A DNA stretch of 64,000 nucleotides from Flavilitoribacter sp020436695 (GCA_041392665.1 JAWKLQ010000036.1:1-64000); one strand, 5' to 3'. Counted from the first letter of the stretch, positions 8,539-17,866 are shown. Notes: generated from the sequence alone by a model not told the origin. Translations and numbers: made by a program.

Positions 8539-9027
8539 TCAAACCCCTATGTCCTCATTCCAAAGTACGGAATTCTTCTCAATGAAGTCTCGCATCAATG
8601 ACTTACAGCGTTCATCATCCAAAACGACTACTTCTACGCCTCTACTTTTCAACAGTTCCTCTTCTCCCATAAAGTTGCTGTTCTCACCGATCACCACCCT
8701 GGGGATTTTATACAACAGGATCATACCGGAGCACATTGGGCAGGGAGATAAGGTAGTGTATATAGTGCAAGCCTGATAGTCGGCAGCCGAAAGCCGGCCG
8801 GCATTTTCAATAGCATCCATTTCGCCGTGTAGTACTGCACTGCCCTCTTGGATCCTTTTGTTGTGGCCTTTCCCGATCGTCTCGCCGTTCTGCACCAGCA
8901 CAGATCCGATGGGTATCCCCCCCTCTTTCAATCCCTTTAGTGCTTGTTCGTAGGCTTCTGCCAGTTTTTCCTGATCGTTGTTGTTCATTTGTGCAGCTTT
9001 ATTTTTCAACGAGATCGGTTCAAACAT
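8539..9027 (-). CDS. Cytosine deaminase of the fungal Fcy1 type (CDA fold)
   Basis: The product is 162 residues (148 if the second ATG at 8985 is used). It has the zinc site of the cytidine-deaminase fold: HGEMDAIENAGRL (His and catalytic Glu) and TTLSPCPMCSG (two Cys). It follows the yeast cytosine deaminase pattern end to end: GLKEGGIPIGSVLV, GKGHNKRIQEGSAVLHGE, IPRVVIGENSNF, SRGVEVVVLDDERC, and the C-terminal WNEDIG that in Fcy1 closes over the active site. This points to free-base deamination (cytosine to uracil, pyrimidine salvage) rather than tRNA editing by TadA. The gene lies 16 bases downstream of the DUF5916 gene on the same strand and may share its transcript. The start is uncertain. 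Confidence 0.82.
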   Translation of the reverse strand: MFEPISLKNKAAQMNNNDQEKLAEAYEQALKGLKEGGIPIGSVLVQNGETIGKGHNKRIQEGSAVLHGEMDAIENAGRLSAADYQACTIYTTLSPCPMCSGMILLYKIPRVVIGENSNFMGEEELLKSRGVEVVVLDDERCKSLMRDFIEKNSVLWNEDIGV

Positions 9028-9043
9028 TATATATTATCGCGGT

Positions 9044-11338
9044 TTACAAATTCATCCAATAGGTCATCTTAAATACCAGCGCCCGGTTCTTACTCGAGAA
9101 ATCCAGCGGCAGATAGTTCTCTGTATATACAATAAACAGGTCTGAAGCCGGCTGGAAACGCCACTGAAAGCGAGCATTCAGGTTCATGTTATCCAGCAGA
9201 TTGTTATACTGATAATAGGTGGTCAGGAAGATCTTATCCGTCAGCGTCAGGTCGATACGCGGACCAATGAGGAATAATTGTTCTTTTCCGTAATTATCCG
9301 GTAAGTTAAGGTTGTTGTAGTCCAGCCGCAGGGATACATTCCCCAATGGCTGGTAGCGATAATTCAGCTCACCGGTCAGGTTGAAATTGCGGCCGTTGTA
9401 AAATCCGCCAATAGTGCTTTCAAGCCGGACATTGAATTTTTGCCGGGTATTGCTCTGGTATTCCACCGAAAAGGCTTGCCAGTCGTATTCCTCCCCGGCC
9501 TGAAAAGAAGTGTAGCGCTCCGGATCGATAAGGTTAAAACTGTTGGTGAGCTGCTGGAATACATAATTGTATGACAACTGTAGCGTAGAAGTATTGAGAA
9601 AGCGGAACGCATAGCCGAGGGAATAGGTCTTATCCGTGAGGGTGCCTCCGGGAATGTAGGTATGCTCTACATTAAGAGATGGCCCCATCGATATTATGGA
9701 TTCCTGCCGGGGGTAAAACCGGTAATTTGCCATGCCAAAGAAGGTGTACTGCCCTGGATATACACCGGCGCTGGGCACAAAGCCTGCTTCGGAATTGAAG
9801 AATTCATTGACGAAGGTATAGCCGCCGATCAGGTTGAAATTACGTACTGCGTAACGCATGAAAGCGGCTCCTGCCCATTGCTCACCCAGGTTGAAGTCGT
9901 CAAAAGAACGGGCCAGAAAAGAGCTGTGATACCACCTGTTATCTTTACTTAAAAGTTCAAGGTCTGCACTTATTACCCGGTTGTAAGTATTAGGCCGGAG
10001 CTGGCGCTGACCGTTAGTCTGGATCTCGGAAAAAACACTTTGGTGAAAATATTTGGCCGTATCGGCCAGATCCACACCGATGCTTTGCTTATTCACAAAA
10101 GACAGCGCAAAACTGGACTGCGCCCAGAAATTGTGTTGCAGAGCTGCTACGGTATAGTTTTGAGCCGGCAGACCGAGTGATAACTGCTCCTTGGTATGCA
10201 TATTCATGACGGCCAGTCGCCAGTTCTCATTGAGCGAACCACTGAGCCGGGCCCCGTAAGCGATCGGTACCCGCTGGAATTGCCCCATAGTATCCCGCAC
10301 CAGGCCAATGCGGCGTGAAAAGAACGGACGGGCATTTGGGAAGCCGGCCAGATCGAACAGATCACTGTTCTCAAGAAAAAACTGCCGGCGCTCCGGAAAG
10401 CGGAACTCAAAGCGCGTTAGATTGATCACCTGCCGGTCCACTTCCACCTGTGAGAAATCTGGATTCACCGTCAGGTCCAGGTTCATGGAGGGCGTAATGC
10501 CTATCTTGGCGTCAAAACCGACCTGTAGGTCAGAGTTGGTACTGGCCGGTTCTACTTCGCTGTTGCGGGAAGTACTGCCGGCTATGTAGGGTATGAAAGA
10601 AATGTTGGTTTTTGCGGGAGGAATGGGGTCTTCCCAAACGAGCTGACCACTATAGGCAAAAGAACCGGTATTGTACTGAATGGGGGTCTGTATCCAACTG
10701 GTTTTTTGATTGCGTTTGAGGTCCCATCGGTCAAAAGCAATGTTCCACTCGTCGATGCCGCTTTTGAATCGGAAACTTTTGAAAGGGATGGCGATCTCAA
10801 CGATCCATTTATCCGAATAACGCACAGTTTTGGAAAGCCACTTGTTATCCCAGAATATATTGAATGAATCATCGCTGCTACCGCCGCCCGTAATCGTACC
10901 CTCCATTTGCACGCCTTTGGGCGTTACCACAAAGAAAAAGCCGTTCAGCCGGTCATTATAGGGCCCGATACATACCCCTACATTATCATTTAGCGGATAA
11001 TTAAAATCGCGGCGCAGCGAGTTGATGATATCCTGGCTTTCGTCATCCTGACAAACAAAAGAGAGGTAGAGGAATTCGTCGTTGAAGGTCATGCGGGCTT
11101 CGGTCTGGAACGGAGCCCGAACGGTATCCACCGGGTAGTTTAGATACCAGTCTCCGGCCACATCGGCATTTTGCCAGTCGGGCTCATCCAGTACCCCGTC
11201 CAGGGTGATCTCGCCGATAGCTTTTTTGATCTTAAGAGATACACCGGGCTGATTTTGTGCTGATAGGAGATTGCAGAACAAAAGCAGTGCAGATAGCGTC
11301 AGATAGCCGGTGGTTTGCCGGAAGATTGATGTTTTCAC
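9044..11338 (-). CDS. DUF5916 outer-membrane protein with N-terminal CBM9-like domain
   Basis: The product is 764 residues with a signal peptide (ending NLLSAQ). Residues about 35-225 form a CBM9-like beta-sandwich (ITLDGVLDEPDWQNADV, DEFLYLSFVCQDDE, VGVCIGPYNDRLNGFFFVVTPKGVQ, WIVEIAIPFKSFRF, WNIAFDRWD). The rest is DUF5916: SFIPYIAGS, MNLDLTVNPDFSQVEVDRQ, NLTRFEFRFPERRQFFLEN, FFSRRIGL, followed by many alternating strands (FNLTGELNYRYQPLGNVSLRLDYNN, TTYYQYNNLLDNMNLNARFQWRF) ending MTYWMNL. This is typical of an outer-membrane beta-barrel. Its ligand and function are unknown; homologues are common in Bacteroidota. It is the first gene of a possible pair with the cytosine deaminase. The upstream 200 bases show nothing definite. 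Confidence 0.88.
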   Translation of the reverse strand: MKTSIFRQTTGYLTLSALLLFCNLLSAQNQPGVSLKIKKAIGEITLDGVLDEPDWQNADVAGDWYLNYPVDTVRAPFQTEARMTFNDEFLYLSFVCQDDESQDIINSLRRDFNYPLNDNVGVCIGPYNDRLNGFFFVVTPKGVQMEGTITGGGSSDDSFNIFWDNKWLSKTVRYSDKWIVEIAIPFKSFRFKSGIDEWNIAFDRWDLKRNQKTSWIQTPIQYNTGSFAYSGQLVWEDPIPPAKTNISFIPYIAGSTSRNSEVEPASTNSDLQVGFDAKIGITPSMNLDLTVNPDFSQVEVDRQVINLTRFEFRFPERRQFFLENSDLFDLAGFPNARPFFSRRIGLVRDTMGQFQRVPIAYGARLSGSLNENWRLAVMNMHTKEQLSLGLPAQNYTVAALQHNFWAQSSFALSFVNKQSIGVDLADTAKYFHQSVFSEIQTNGQRQLRPNTYNRVISADLELLSKDNRWYHSSFLARSFDDFNLGEQWAGAAFMRYAVRNFNLIGGYTFVNEFFNSEAGFVPSAGVYPGQYTFFGMANYRFYPRQESIISMGPSLNVEHTYIPGGTLTDKTYSLGYAFRFLNTSTLQLSYNYVFQQLTNSFNLIDPERYTSFQAGEEYDWQAFSVEYQSNTRQKFNVRLESTIGGFYNGRNFNLTGELNYRYQPLGNVSLRLDYNNLNLPDNYGKEQLFLIGPRIDLTLTDKIFLTTYYQYNNLLDNMNLNARFQWRFQPASDLFIVYTENYLPLDFSSKNRALVFKMTYWMNL

Positions 11339-11542
11339 AGTCGTGTATGTCGATTTGATTAGGGGTGGCGAAAATAGAGAAAGCCGGTGAGAATTTCAAT
11401 TATTGCCGGCTTTTAAGATGGATAGCTTCATGGCATGTTCGTTATCAGTAGGCAATAACCAACCACCTCTCCGGACTGTGTCGGAAGAGAAAATAAGAAA
11501 TTAGGGACTGTTGTTTAAATGGATCAGGGGTGAGAAATCCCC

Positions 11543-11881
11543 CTAGATGAAGACCGATTCCTTATTGAGGACGGCAGTAAGCAGATAGTAGAAAGTAGAC
11601 CGATGCTTTTTGGTATTGGACTGGCCAAGCCCGTGACAGATCTCGGTAATGATCTTATCGAGTTGGGGACTGTCATCCATTCCCAACTTGCCGATCAGGA
11701 AATTGGTCTTAATGGTTTTTAATTCATCCGGATCGGAACAGGAAACCAGGGATGCATCCTGATTGTAGATAGCTGGCCCCAGATACTTGGAAATGGCATC
11801 GTACAATTCTTCGTGATAGTGAAGGCCCAGGCCATTCATTGCTGCTTTGAATTCGGCGGAGGTGTCTTCAAATGTTGCCAT
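11543..11881 (-). CDS. DUF2853 family protein
   Basis: The product is 112 residues, small and all-helical. It has the family pattern YLGPAIYNQDASLVSCSDPDELKTI...FLIGKLGMDDSPQLDKIITEIC...KHRSTFYYLL. It is clearly paralogous to the gene at 59158-59493 (shared GPxIYNxDAxxVSCSDxxEL, FLIxKLGMxDSPxLDxxI and KHRxxFxYLL). No catalytic motif, signal peptide or membrane segment is visible. It is flanked by gaps of 204 and 151 bases without other features and is probably transcribed alone. Confidence 0.88.
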   Translation of the reverse strand: MATFEDTSAEFKAAMNGLGLHYHEELYDAISKYLGPAIYNQDASLVSCSDPDELKTIKTNFLIGKLGMDDSPQLDKIITEICHGLGQSNTKKHRSTFYYLLTAVLNKESVFI

Positions 11882-12032
11882 AATCAGTTAGGTTTTAGTT
11901 TTTGCGTAATCGTTTAACGGAAAAATTATTATTCAGAAAAGGTACTATAAATTTTCAGTTTAGTGAAATAAAGGTCCAGCTAATCCTGGAATAAGGGTGG
12001 ATGCCTGAGGGGAACTGGTGCCATCAATAGTT

Positions 12033-12614
12033 TTAGTCCAGTACCCCAAGGCCGGTATGAACCGTAGTCATTAGTTTTTCTTTGTCAGATTCGAATTTGG
12101 CGAGCACCATTATTCCGCTGTAGAGCGCAAATAGAAGTGATGCGATCTTTTGGGGAGATTTATCCGGAGAGATCTCTCCGGAGTCAATCCCGCTTTGGAT
12201 ATAGCCGGCGAATAACTGCTCCATGCCGGCCTTATTGTCAGTGAGTGAACTACAGATAGCGGGATCTGAGGGAGCCAGTTCCGTGGAAGTATTCACCACA
12301 AAACAACCTTTTCCCACCGGGTCAGACAGCACACTGTCGATGGCTTTCTCCAGCAGACCGGATATTCCTTCTTTTATTGATGGATGACCGTGCAGAAAGT
12401 CGGCGATCCGTTTTTTGTTATTCTTCTGATAAGTTCGAAAAGCCCGATCAAACAATTCTTCTTTGCTGCCAAAGGTGTCGTACAGGCTGGCGCGGTTGAT
12501 TCTCATACCATCTACCAGATCCTGCATGGAAGTAGCGTGGTAGCCTTTTTCCCAAAAGATGGCTATCGCTTTTTCCAGGACCTCTTCTTCGTTGAATTGT
12601 TTGATGCGGGGCAT
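12033..12614 (-). CDS. TetR/AcrR family transcriptional regulator
   Basis: The product is 193 residues. The N-terminal helix-turn-helix spans residues about 8-50 (VLEKAIAIFWEKGYHATSMQ, LVDGMRINRASLYDTFGSKEELF). A C-terminal ligand-binding helical domain follows, with KGCFVVNTSTELAPSDP resembling the YezE/NemR-like TetR subgroup. It lies 84 bases downstream of a short-chain dehydrogenase gene on the same strand. A palindrome GGAACAATCGTTCTG at 12667-12681 precedes its start, and two similar sites precede the dehydrogenase. This strongly suggests that it represses itself and the dehydrogenase and is released by a substrate-like ligand. Confidence 0.93.
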   Translation of the reverse strand: MPRIKQFNEEEVLEKAIAIFWEKGYHATSMQDLVDGMRINRASLYDTFGSKEELFDRAFRTYQKNNKKRIADFLHGHPSIKEGISGLLEKAIDSVLSDPVGKGCFVVNTSTELAPSDPAICSSLTDNKAGMEQLFAGYIQSGIDSGEISPDKSPQKIASLLFALYSGIMVLAKFESDKEKLMTTVHTGLGVLD

Positions 12615-12666
12615 ATTGATAGTACGATGTTCAAAAAATCAGGATAACTCCAAAATTAACAATACT

Positions 12667-12681
12667 GGAACAATCGTTCTG
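12667..12681. promoter_or_regulatory. TetR operator candidate, site 3 (autoregulation)
   Basis: GGAACAATCGTTCTG lies 53 bases upstream of the tetR-like ATG. It matches the consensus GGAAYRAWYRTTCTG shared with the two sites upstream of the dehydrogenase. After the core, GAATAAAT is also shared with the first dehydrogenase site. Confidence 0.6.
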
Positions 12682-12698
12682 AATAAATCGAAAAATTT

Positions 12699-13442
12699 TT
12701 AAGTTAAAATTGCTACTCCACCGTCAATGTTATAAGCTCCACCGGTGATGAAAGCAGCTTCATCCGAAGCCAGAAAACTTACCAGGTGGGCTATTTCTTC
12801 GGGTTGGCCGAAGCGCTTGAGCGGTACGCGCTCCTGCATGTTCGCGGCAAAATCATTGAGGGCTTCTTCCGGCAGACCAGTTTTTGCAAAAATCGGAGTG
12901 TTGACGGGGCCGGGGTTGATGGCATTTACGCGGATCTTACGCGGAGCCAGTTCGGCGGCAGCAGTGCGGGTGTACGAATTGAGGGCTGCTTTGGATGCGG
13001 CATACACGGCCCCTCCGGGCATACCTGCGTCGGCAAGAACGGATGACAAGTTAATGATAGACGCTCCTTCCTGCAGGATCGGTAAAAACTTTTCAATGGT
13101 AAATACCGCGCCCCGGAAATTGATGCCCATCTGATGGTCCAGCATTTCTTCGGTGATCTGCCCGATCGGAGAAGGACCGTAAACTCCGGCATTGACGAAT
13201 AGAACATCTACCTTGCCATACTGTTCCTTCACCTGCCGGGCCAGTTGTTCGATCGCCGAAACATCACTGACGTCGGCAACGATACCCACTACGCCCAGTT
13301 CTGCTGCCGCGCGCTTTACTTTTTCAGCCGAACGGCCGGTAATTACTACCTGTGCTCCTTTTGCTTTTAATGCTTTAGCGGAGGCATAACCAATACCGCT
13401 GTTACCGCCGGTGATGACGGCTACTTTCCCTTGTAAACTCAT
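12699..13442 (-). CDS. Short-chain dehydrogenase/reductase (SDR), classical type
   Basis: The product is 247 residues, the usual length of classical SDRs. It shows the NAD(P) glycine motif TGGNSGIGYASA, the VIVADVSD-like acidic loop, VNAGVYGP, the catalytic Ser in INLSSVLADAG, YAASK (Tyr and Lys), and the C-terminal NPGPVNTPIF and FLASDEAAFITGGAYNIDGG. The basic TGRSAEKVKR after the second strand suggests NADP(H). It reduces an unknown carbonyl or alcohol substrate. Two operator-like palindromes lie upstream of the start and a TetR gene lies downstream, so expression is probably induced by a small reactive compound or metabolite. Confidence 0.93.
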   Translation of the reverse strand: MSLQGKVAVITGGNSGIGYASAKALKAKGAQVVITGRSAEKVKRAAAELGVVGIVADVSDVSAIEQLARQVKEQYGKVDVLFVNAGVYGPSPIGQITEEMLDHQMGINFRGAVFTIEKFLPILQEGASIINLSSVLADAGMPGGAVYAASKAALNSYTRTAAAELAPRKIRVNAINPGPVNTPIFAKTGLPEEALNDFAANMQERVPLKRFGQPEEIAHLVSFLASDEAAFITGGAYNIDGGVAILT

Positions 13443-13470
13443 GTTGATGATTTTGGTGATGTATTATACC

Positions 13471-13485
13471 GGAACGAACGTTCTG
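13471..13485. promoter_or_regulatory. TetR operator candidate, site 1 upstream of the SDR gene
   Basis: GGAACGAACGTTCTG contains the perfect inverted repeat GAACG-AA-CGTTC (13472-13483). It lies 29 bases upstream of the SDR start codon, where binding would block transcription. Confidence 0.65.
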
Positions 13486-13505
13486 GAATAAATTTAGTTC
13501 ATTTT

Positions 13506-13520
13506 GGAATGATTATTCTG
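13506..13520. promoter_or_regulatory. TetR operator candidate, site 2 upstream of the SDR gene
   Basis: GGAATGATTATTCTG fits the same consensus as the sites at 13471 and 12667 but is more degenerate. It is centred 35 bases from site 1, about three helical turns, which would allow binding on one face of the DNA. Confidence 0.45.
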
Positions 13521-13907
13521 AAATATTTTTTAGCGGTTGTTTTCTTTTTTCATCCTTAACATGGAAATAACTACAGTCACAGTATTGCCATAGAACAGCC
13601 TTTGGATCGAGCGCTTTCGTCAGCGAATCTAATCAGCGGTCATAAGGCATTACTCAGAAATGTCGGCCCTCACCAATCCTTTTTTGTCGGACATCCAACA
13701 AATTCCAGGCGTCGTTTTCACAATACGAGGCTTTATAGTACCTTCACCCGGGATTAGTATAAAAACTCGGCCATCCGCCTACAGATTGGAACTATGCAGT
13801 CGAGGTGTACCCGGCAACTTCCTTCCCTAATCAATCATATGTACATTGCCGATCTTTACGCCCTGCTGCTGCCCAATAAATAAGCCGGATAGCCTAAAAC
13901 TCTACTT
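13521..13907. other. Intergenic region upstream of the TonB receptor
   Basis: This gap of about 390 bases lies between the SDR regulatory region and the GTG start of the TonB-dependent receptor. Several stop codons interrupt every frame. No RNA gene, hairpin or repeat was recognised. Confidence 0.4.
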
Positions 13908-16634
13908 GTGAAAGCATCTGTACTGTTAAAGCAAGCAGCTTTATGTTGCTTACTCAGCCTACCTGTTTTTGTTTCTGCTCAACAATCTGCACTGGAGATA
14001 AAGATCAACGCTGAGATCCGGGATCAGCCCATCGTTGCGGTACTGGCTGCAATCGAGGATCGCCACCCGGTTCGCTTTTTCTACCACGCTGAAGAACTAC
14101 CGGCAAAAAAGGTAACGGCCACGTTCTCGGAGACCCGCCTGGAAGACGCACTAAAAGAAATGTTGCGCGGAACTACTACCGGTTTCTTTCTCTACCGCGA
14201 TGCTTCCGTCATCATTGCTCCCGAATGGACGATCAATGAGGTATTTTCCGCGAACTATTACAAGGCACTGGAAGAATCGATCAGTGAGCCGGAGGGAGAT
14301 GCCGAAGGCCCTGAGATCGTCATCGGCGATATTGCCTCGCTGCGCCCTTCGGGGAAGGCTAAGGTCACCGGGCGGATCATTGATGCTCAAAGCGGAGAGC
14401 CGGTTATTGGTGCCACTATCCTCTGGACGGACCTGGGTACCGGTACGGCTACCGATGCAAACGGAGCATTCACTTTTGAATTACCTACCGGTAAGCAGGG
14501 CATGCAGGTGCAATACGTGGGCTATCAGGATATGGTACGGGAAGTGACCGTACTGAGCGACGGAGAATTGGAGCTAAAGTTGCAGACGGAAGCGGTCAAT
14601 TTGCAGGAAGTACTGGTAAGAGCAGAAGCCGCAGATAACAATGTACAGGGAGCCCAGATCGGTGTTACTCGTTTGGATGTGCAGGAAATAAAGAAATTGC
14701 CGGCGCTACTGGGAGAAGTGGATGTCGTGAACAGCCTGCTGCTTTATCCCGGCGTAAGTACGGTGGGCGAAGGTGCTTCCGGCTTTAATGTACGGGGTGG
14801 AGAAGTGGACCAGAACCTCATTCTGCAGGATGAAGGTTTCATCTTCAACGTTTCCCACGCTCTGGGCTTTTTCAGCACTTTCAACGCTGATCTGATCAGT
14901 AATGTGGAGCTCTATAAAGGGAACATTCCCGCCCAGTTCGGCGGCCGTTTATCTTCTGTGTTAGATGTGGAAATGCGGGACGGGGATTACGATGATTTTC
15001 ACCTGAAAGGCAGTATCGGTATTATTTCAAGCAAGATCAGTCTGGACGGTCCGGTTATCAAGGGTACCAGTTCTTTTATCGGCGGATTTCGTTCTTCCTA
15101 TACCGACTGGCTACTCAAACAGATAGACGTGTTGGAAGTACAGCGGAGCTCAGCCTTTTTCTATGATGCCAATTTTCGGTATTCCCACCGGCTGAACGAT
15201 AAGAACATTCTGACCCTGGCGGCTTATTCTGCCCAGGATGAATTCAGTTATAACGAAGAGTTCGGTTTTGAATACGGCACCCGGATGGGGCAGTTGATCT
15301 TCCGTTCTATTTTCAATGACAATTTTTATTCCCGATTCTCCGTCACTGCCAGCAAATACAATAGTAGTCAATTTGACTACGGCGGAGTGGATGCCGCGCA
15401 GCTCGATAACGATCTGACCTATTACAAGTTCAAGGAACAGCTCACGTTGACGCCAAAACAGGGCGTGAAAATAGACGCCGGTGTTTCCTCGGTGCTCTAT
15501 CAGGTACTTCCAGGAAGCCAGGCTCCTTACGGGGAGGAATCGCAACTGGTATCCAAAGCGCTGGAAAAGGAAAAAGGGCTGGAATCGGCTGTTTTTGCCA
15601 ATCTGGAATGGGATGTCAGCCCAGCTTTCAGTATTGCCGCAGGCTTGCGTTTCGGGCTCTACAACTTCCTCGGTCCGGCTACGGTGTATGAATATGAGAA
15701 TGGCGAGCCGACCAGTGCTTTTGCCATCACCGATACCACTCATTATGATGGCGGCAATATCGCTTCCTATACGAGCCTGGAACCCCGTTTTTCCATGCGA
15801 TATAAATTGAATGCCAGCACTTCCATCAAGGCAGGGTACAGCCGGACGACCCAGTTTATCAACCAGATCTTCAATTCCGCCTCACCCACGCCTACCAGCC
15901 AGTGGCAGTTGAGTACCAATTACATTTCCCCTAACCGCGCTCATAATTTCTCAGTCGGGCTGTTCAAGAATTTTGATAATAACATCTGGGAAACTTCAGC
16001 GGAAGTCTTCTACCGGGCCATTGATCAACTCTATGACTATCGGGATTTTGCCAAACTGACCGTAAATGATCACCTGGAAACGGAGCTCCGTTACGGTATC
16101 GGCCGTGCCTATGGTATGGAATTCAGCGTCAAGAAAAAAGAAGGGACCCTCAATGGCTGGGTGAGTTATACCTACTCCCGTTCGGAACGCCAGATCATGG
16201 GCATCAATCGCGGCGACTGGTACCCCAGTAATTTCGATATACCGCACGATCTGTCGCTGGTGGTGAACATTCAGCCCAACCAGCGCAATACGCTTACCTT
16301 TAATTTTAACTATAGCAAGGGACGGCCGGTCACTTTCCCATTGGGTAACTACGAGACCATCCGGGGAGCGATCATTCCGATCTACTCCGACCGCAACCAA
16401 CTCCGTATTCCGGATTATCATCGTCTGGATGTAGCCTACACGCTGGGTAAGGGGTATAACAAAACCAAGAAGATCAAAACGAGCTGGACTATTTCAGTGT
16501 ACAACGTCTACGGACGGAAGAATGCCTTCTCCGTATTCTTTACTCAGGCGGCTTTCCAAAACGTGCAGGCTAATAAACTGTCGATCCTGGGTAGTGCCTT
16601 CCCCTCAGTGACCCTGAATATTGAATTCCTTTAA
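13908..16634 (+). CDS. TonB-dependent outer-membrane receptor with STN and carboxypeptidase-like regulatory domains
   Basis: The product is 908 residues from a GTG start, with a signal peptide (ending PVFVSAQQ). Residues about 30-110 are an STN (secretin/TonB short N-terminal) domain (IRDQPIVAVLAAIEDRHPVRFFY, TRLEDALKEMLRGT). Residues about 150-235 are the carboxypeptidase-regulatory-like domain (VTGRIIDAQSGEPVIGATILW, VQYVGYQDMVREV). Residues about 245-365 are the plug (LPALLGEVDVVNSLLLYPGV, GFNVRGGEVDQNLILQDEGFIF, ISNVELYKGNIPAQFGGRLSSVLDV), and the rest is the 22-strand-type barrel ending FPSVTLNIEFL. STN domains in such receptors usually contact anti-sigma factors, but no sigma/FecR pair lies nearby. 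The receptor is followed by two DUF4249 lipoproteins and an MG2-like protein, an arrangement common in Bacteroidota. Confidence 0.93.
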   Translation: MKASVLLKQAALCCLLSLPVFVSAQQSALEIKINAEIRDQPIVAVLAAIEDRHPVRFFYHAEELPAKKVTATFSETRLEDALKEMLRGTTTGFFLYRDASVIIAPEWTINEVFSANYYKALEESISEPEGDAEGPEIVIGDIASLRPSGKAKVTGRIIDAQSGEPVIGATILWTDLGTGTATDANGAFTFELPTGKQGMQVQYVGYQDMVREVTVLSDGELELKLQTEAVNLQEVLVRAEAADNNVQGAQIGVTRLDVQEIKKLPALLGEVDVVNSLLLYPGVSTVGEGASGFNVRGGEVDQNLILQDEGFIFNVSHALGFFSTFNADLISNVELYKGNIPAQFGGRLSSVLDVEMRDGDYDDFHLKGSIGIISSKISLDGPVIKGTSSFIGGFRSSYTDWLLKQIDVLEVQRSSAFFYDANFRYSHRLNDKNILTLAAYSAQDEFSYNEEFGFEYGTRMGQLIFRSIFNDNFYSRFSVTASKYNSSQFDYGGVDAAQLDNDLTYYKFKEQLTLTPKQGVKIDAGVSSVLYQVLPGSQAPYGEESQLVSKALEKEKGLESAVFANLEWDVSPAFSIAAGLRFGLYNFLGPATVYEYENGEPTSAFAITDTTHYDGGNIASYTSLEPRFSMRYKLNASTSIKAGYSRTTQFINQIFNSASPTPTSQWQLSTNYISPNRAHNFSVGLFKNFDNNIWETSAEVFYRAIDQLYDYRDFAKLTVNDHLETELRYGIGRAYGMEFSVKKKEGTLNGWVSYTYSRSERQIMGINRGDWYPSNFDIPHDLSLVVNIQPNQRNTLTFNFNYSKGRPVTFPLGNYETIRGAIIPIYSDRNQLRIPDYHRLDVAYTLGKGYNKTKKIKTSWTISVYNVYGRKNAFSVFFTQAAFQNVQANKLSILGSAFPSVTLNIEFL

Positions 16635-16672
16635 GGCGGTTCCACTGTTTAAACCGTATGTAAAGAAAGCAA

Positions 16673-17776
16673 ATGATGAAAAAAATAGCATTCATTTTAT
16701 ACAGCATATTCGGCATGTTGTTGTTCACCCTGGCAGGGTGCCTGGATGAGATCGAACTGGAAACGCCGGCTGCCAATCAGGAAAGTCTGGTGATCCAGGG
16801 AAAGTTAATCGTTGGAGATCCGGCTCATGTGGAAGTTAAGGTTAGTAAACTGTTTACTTTCACAGCTGATGGTAAGCAGCCGGTCAATGCCCGGAAAGTG
16901 GTACTGATCGACGAAGACCAGCGGGAAATTGAATTAGAAGACCGGGGATTGGGAAATTATTCAATCGATATTCCGGCGAATTACCCTTCTTTCAGTATCG
17001 ACCTCGAAAAGCCTTACTACATTCGGGTGGAGACCTTTGACGGCCGTACTTTTGAATCGGCCCCGGAACAAGGCCTTCCCGTACCGAAAATTGCAGCAGT
17101 AAATTATCAGCTGGTTACCAGAGAAGTGATTGACCTGCTTGGCAAACCGGTAGATGTAGATTTTGTACGCTATAGTGTGGACACTCCCCTAAGCACCGAT
17201 GCGGCCGGCAGAAATATCCGGCTGGGCTGGGAATATTTTCACACTTTCAAAGTGCGGGATACCCCTATCTCCTCCAATACAACCCCCAAAACCTGCTACA
17301 TCACGCAAAACCTGAACATAGCAGAGATCAGAGTAGTAGACGCTTCGGTGCTGACCGCCGATACGCTGAGAGATTATGAGATCTACGAAACCAATTTCAT
17401 GCGGGTATTTGGTGAAGGGCTTTATTTTACGACCGTCCAGGAGTCACTAACGGAAACCGCCTATGAATTTTTCACTCAGGTGGCAGAGAATACCGGCCGG
17501 ACCGGTAGTATGTTTGAGGCACCTCCGGGGAAAGTGGTTTCCAATATCCGCAACATCAACGATGAGAACGATGAAGCGTTTGGTTTTTTCTATGTCACCG
17601 AACAAGATACGCTCCGTACCTACGTGGATACACTGCTGATCGGCGATCCCTCGCATTTCTGCCCACCTCCGGGAGGACTGACCCGTGAGGACGGAAGTTG
17701 CCGCGAACCCATCTGCTGCAATTGTCTGAGTGTACCTCAGAGTACGATCTTCAAACCGGGATACTGGACGCATTAG
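16673..17776 (+). CDS. DUF4249 lipoprotein, copy 1
   Basis: The product is 367 residues with a lipoprotein signal (FTLAGCLDE, lipid Cys at about residue 23). The DUF4249 pattern is clear: ESLVIQGKLIVGDPAHVEVKVSK, RKVVLIDEDQREIELED, YYIRVETFDGRTFES, PKTCYITQN, and GSMFEAPPGKVVSNIRN. The C-terminus has a Cys-rich segment (HFCPPPGG, GSCREPICCNCLS), probably disulfide-bonded. It lies 38 bases after the TonB receptor and is paralogous to the next gene. The genetic link makes it a likely surface or periplasmic partner of the receptor. Its ligand is unknown. Confidence 0.9.
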   Translation: MMKKIAFILYSIFGMLLFTLAGCLDEIELETPAANQESLVIQGKLIVGDPAHVEVKVSKLFTFTADGKQPVNARKVVLIDEDQREIELEDRGLGNYSIDIPANYPSFSIDLEKPYYIRVETFDGRTFESAPEQGLPVPKIAAVNYQLVTREVIDLLGKPVDVDFVRYSVDTPLSTDAAGRNIRLGWEYFHTFKVRDTPISSNTTPKTCYITQNLNIAEIRVVDASVLTADTLRDYEIYETNFMRVFGEGLYFTTVQESLTETAYEFFTQVAENTGRTGSMFEAPPGKVVSNIRNINDENDEAFGFFYVTEQDTLRTYVDTLLIGDPSHFCPPPGGLTREDGSCREPICCNCLSVPQSTIFKPGYWTH

Positions 17777-17866
17777 CGTGTGTCTCCAGGATATCTTGCC
17801 GATAGCTTTGATAAGCTGAGGATCTGAATATCGGGACATAATTGTGAAAGCGAATACGAATGGAAA

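Noticed and set aside
13521..13907. Possible small gene or RNA in the gap before the TonB receptor
   Set aside because: All frames are broken by stops and no cloverleaf or conserved RNA pattern was visible.
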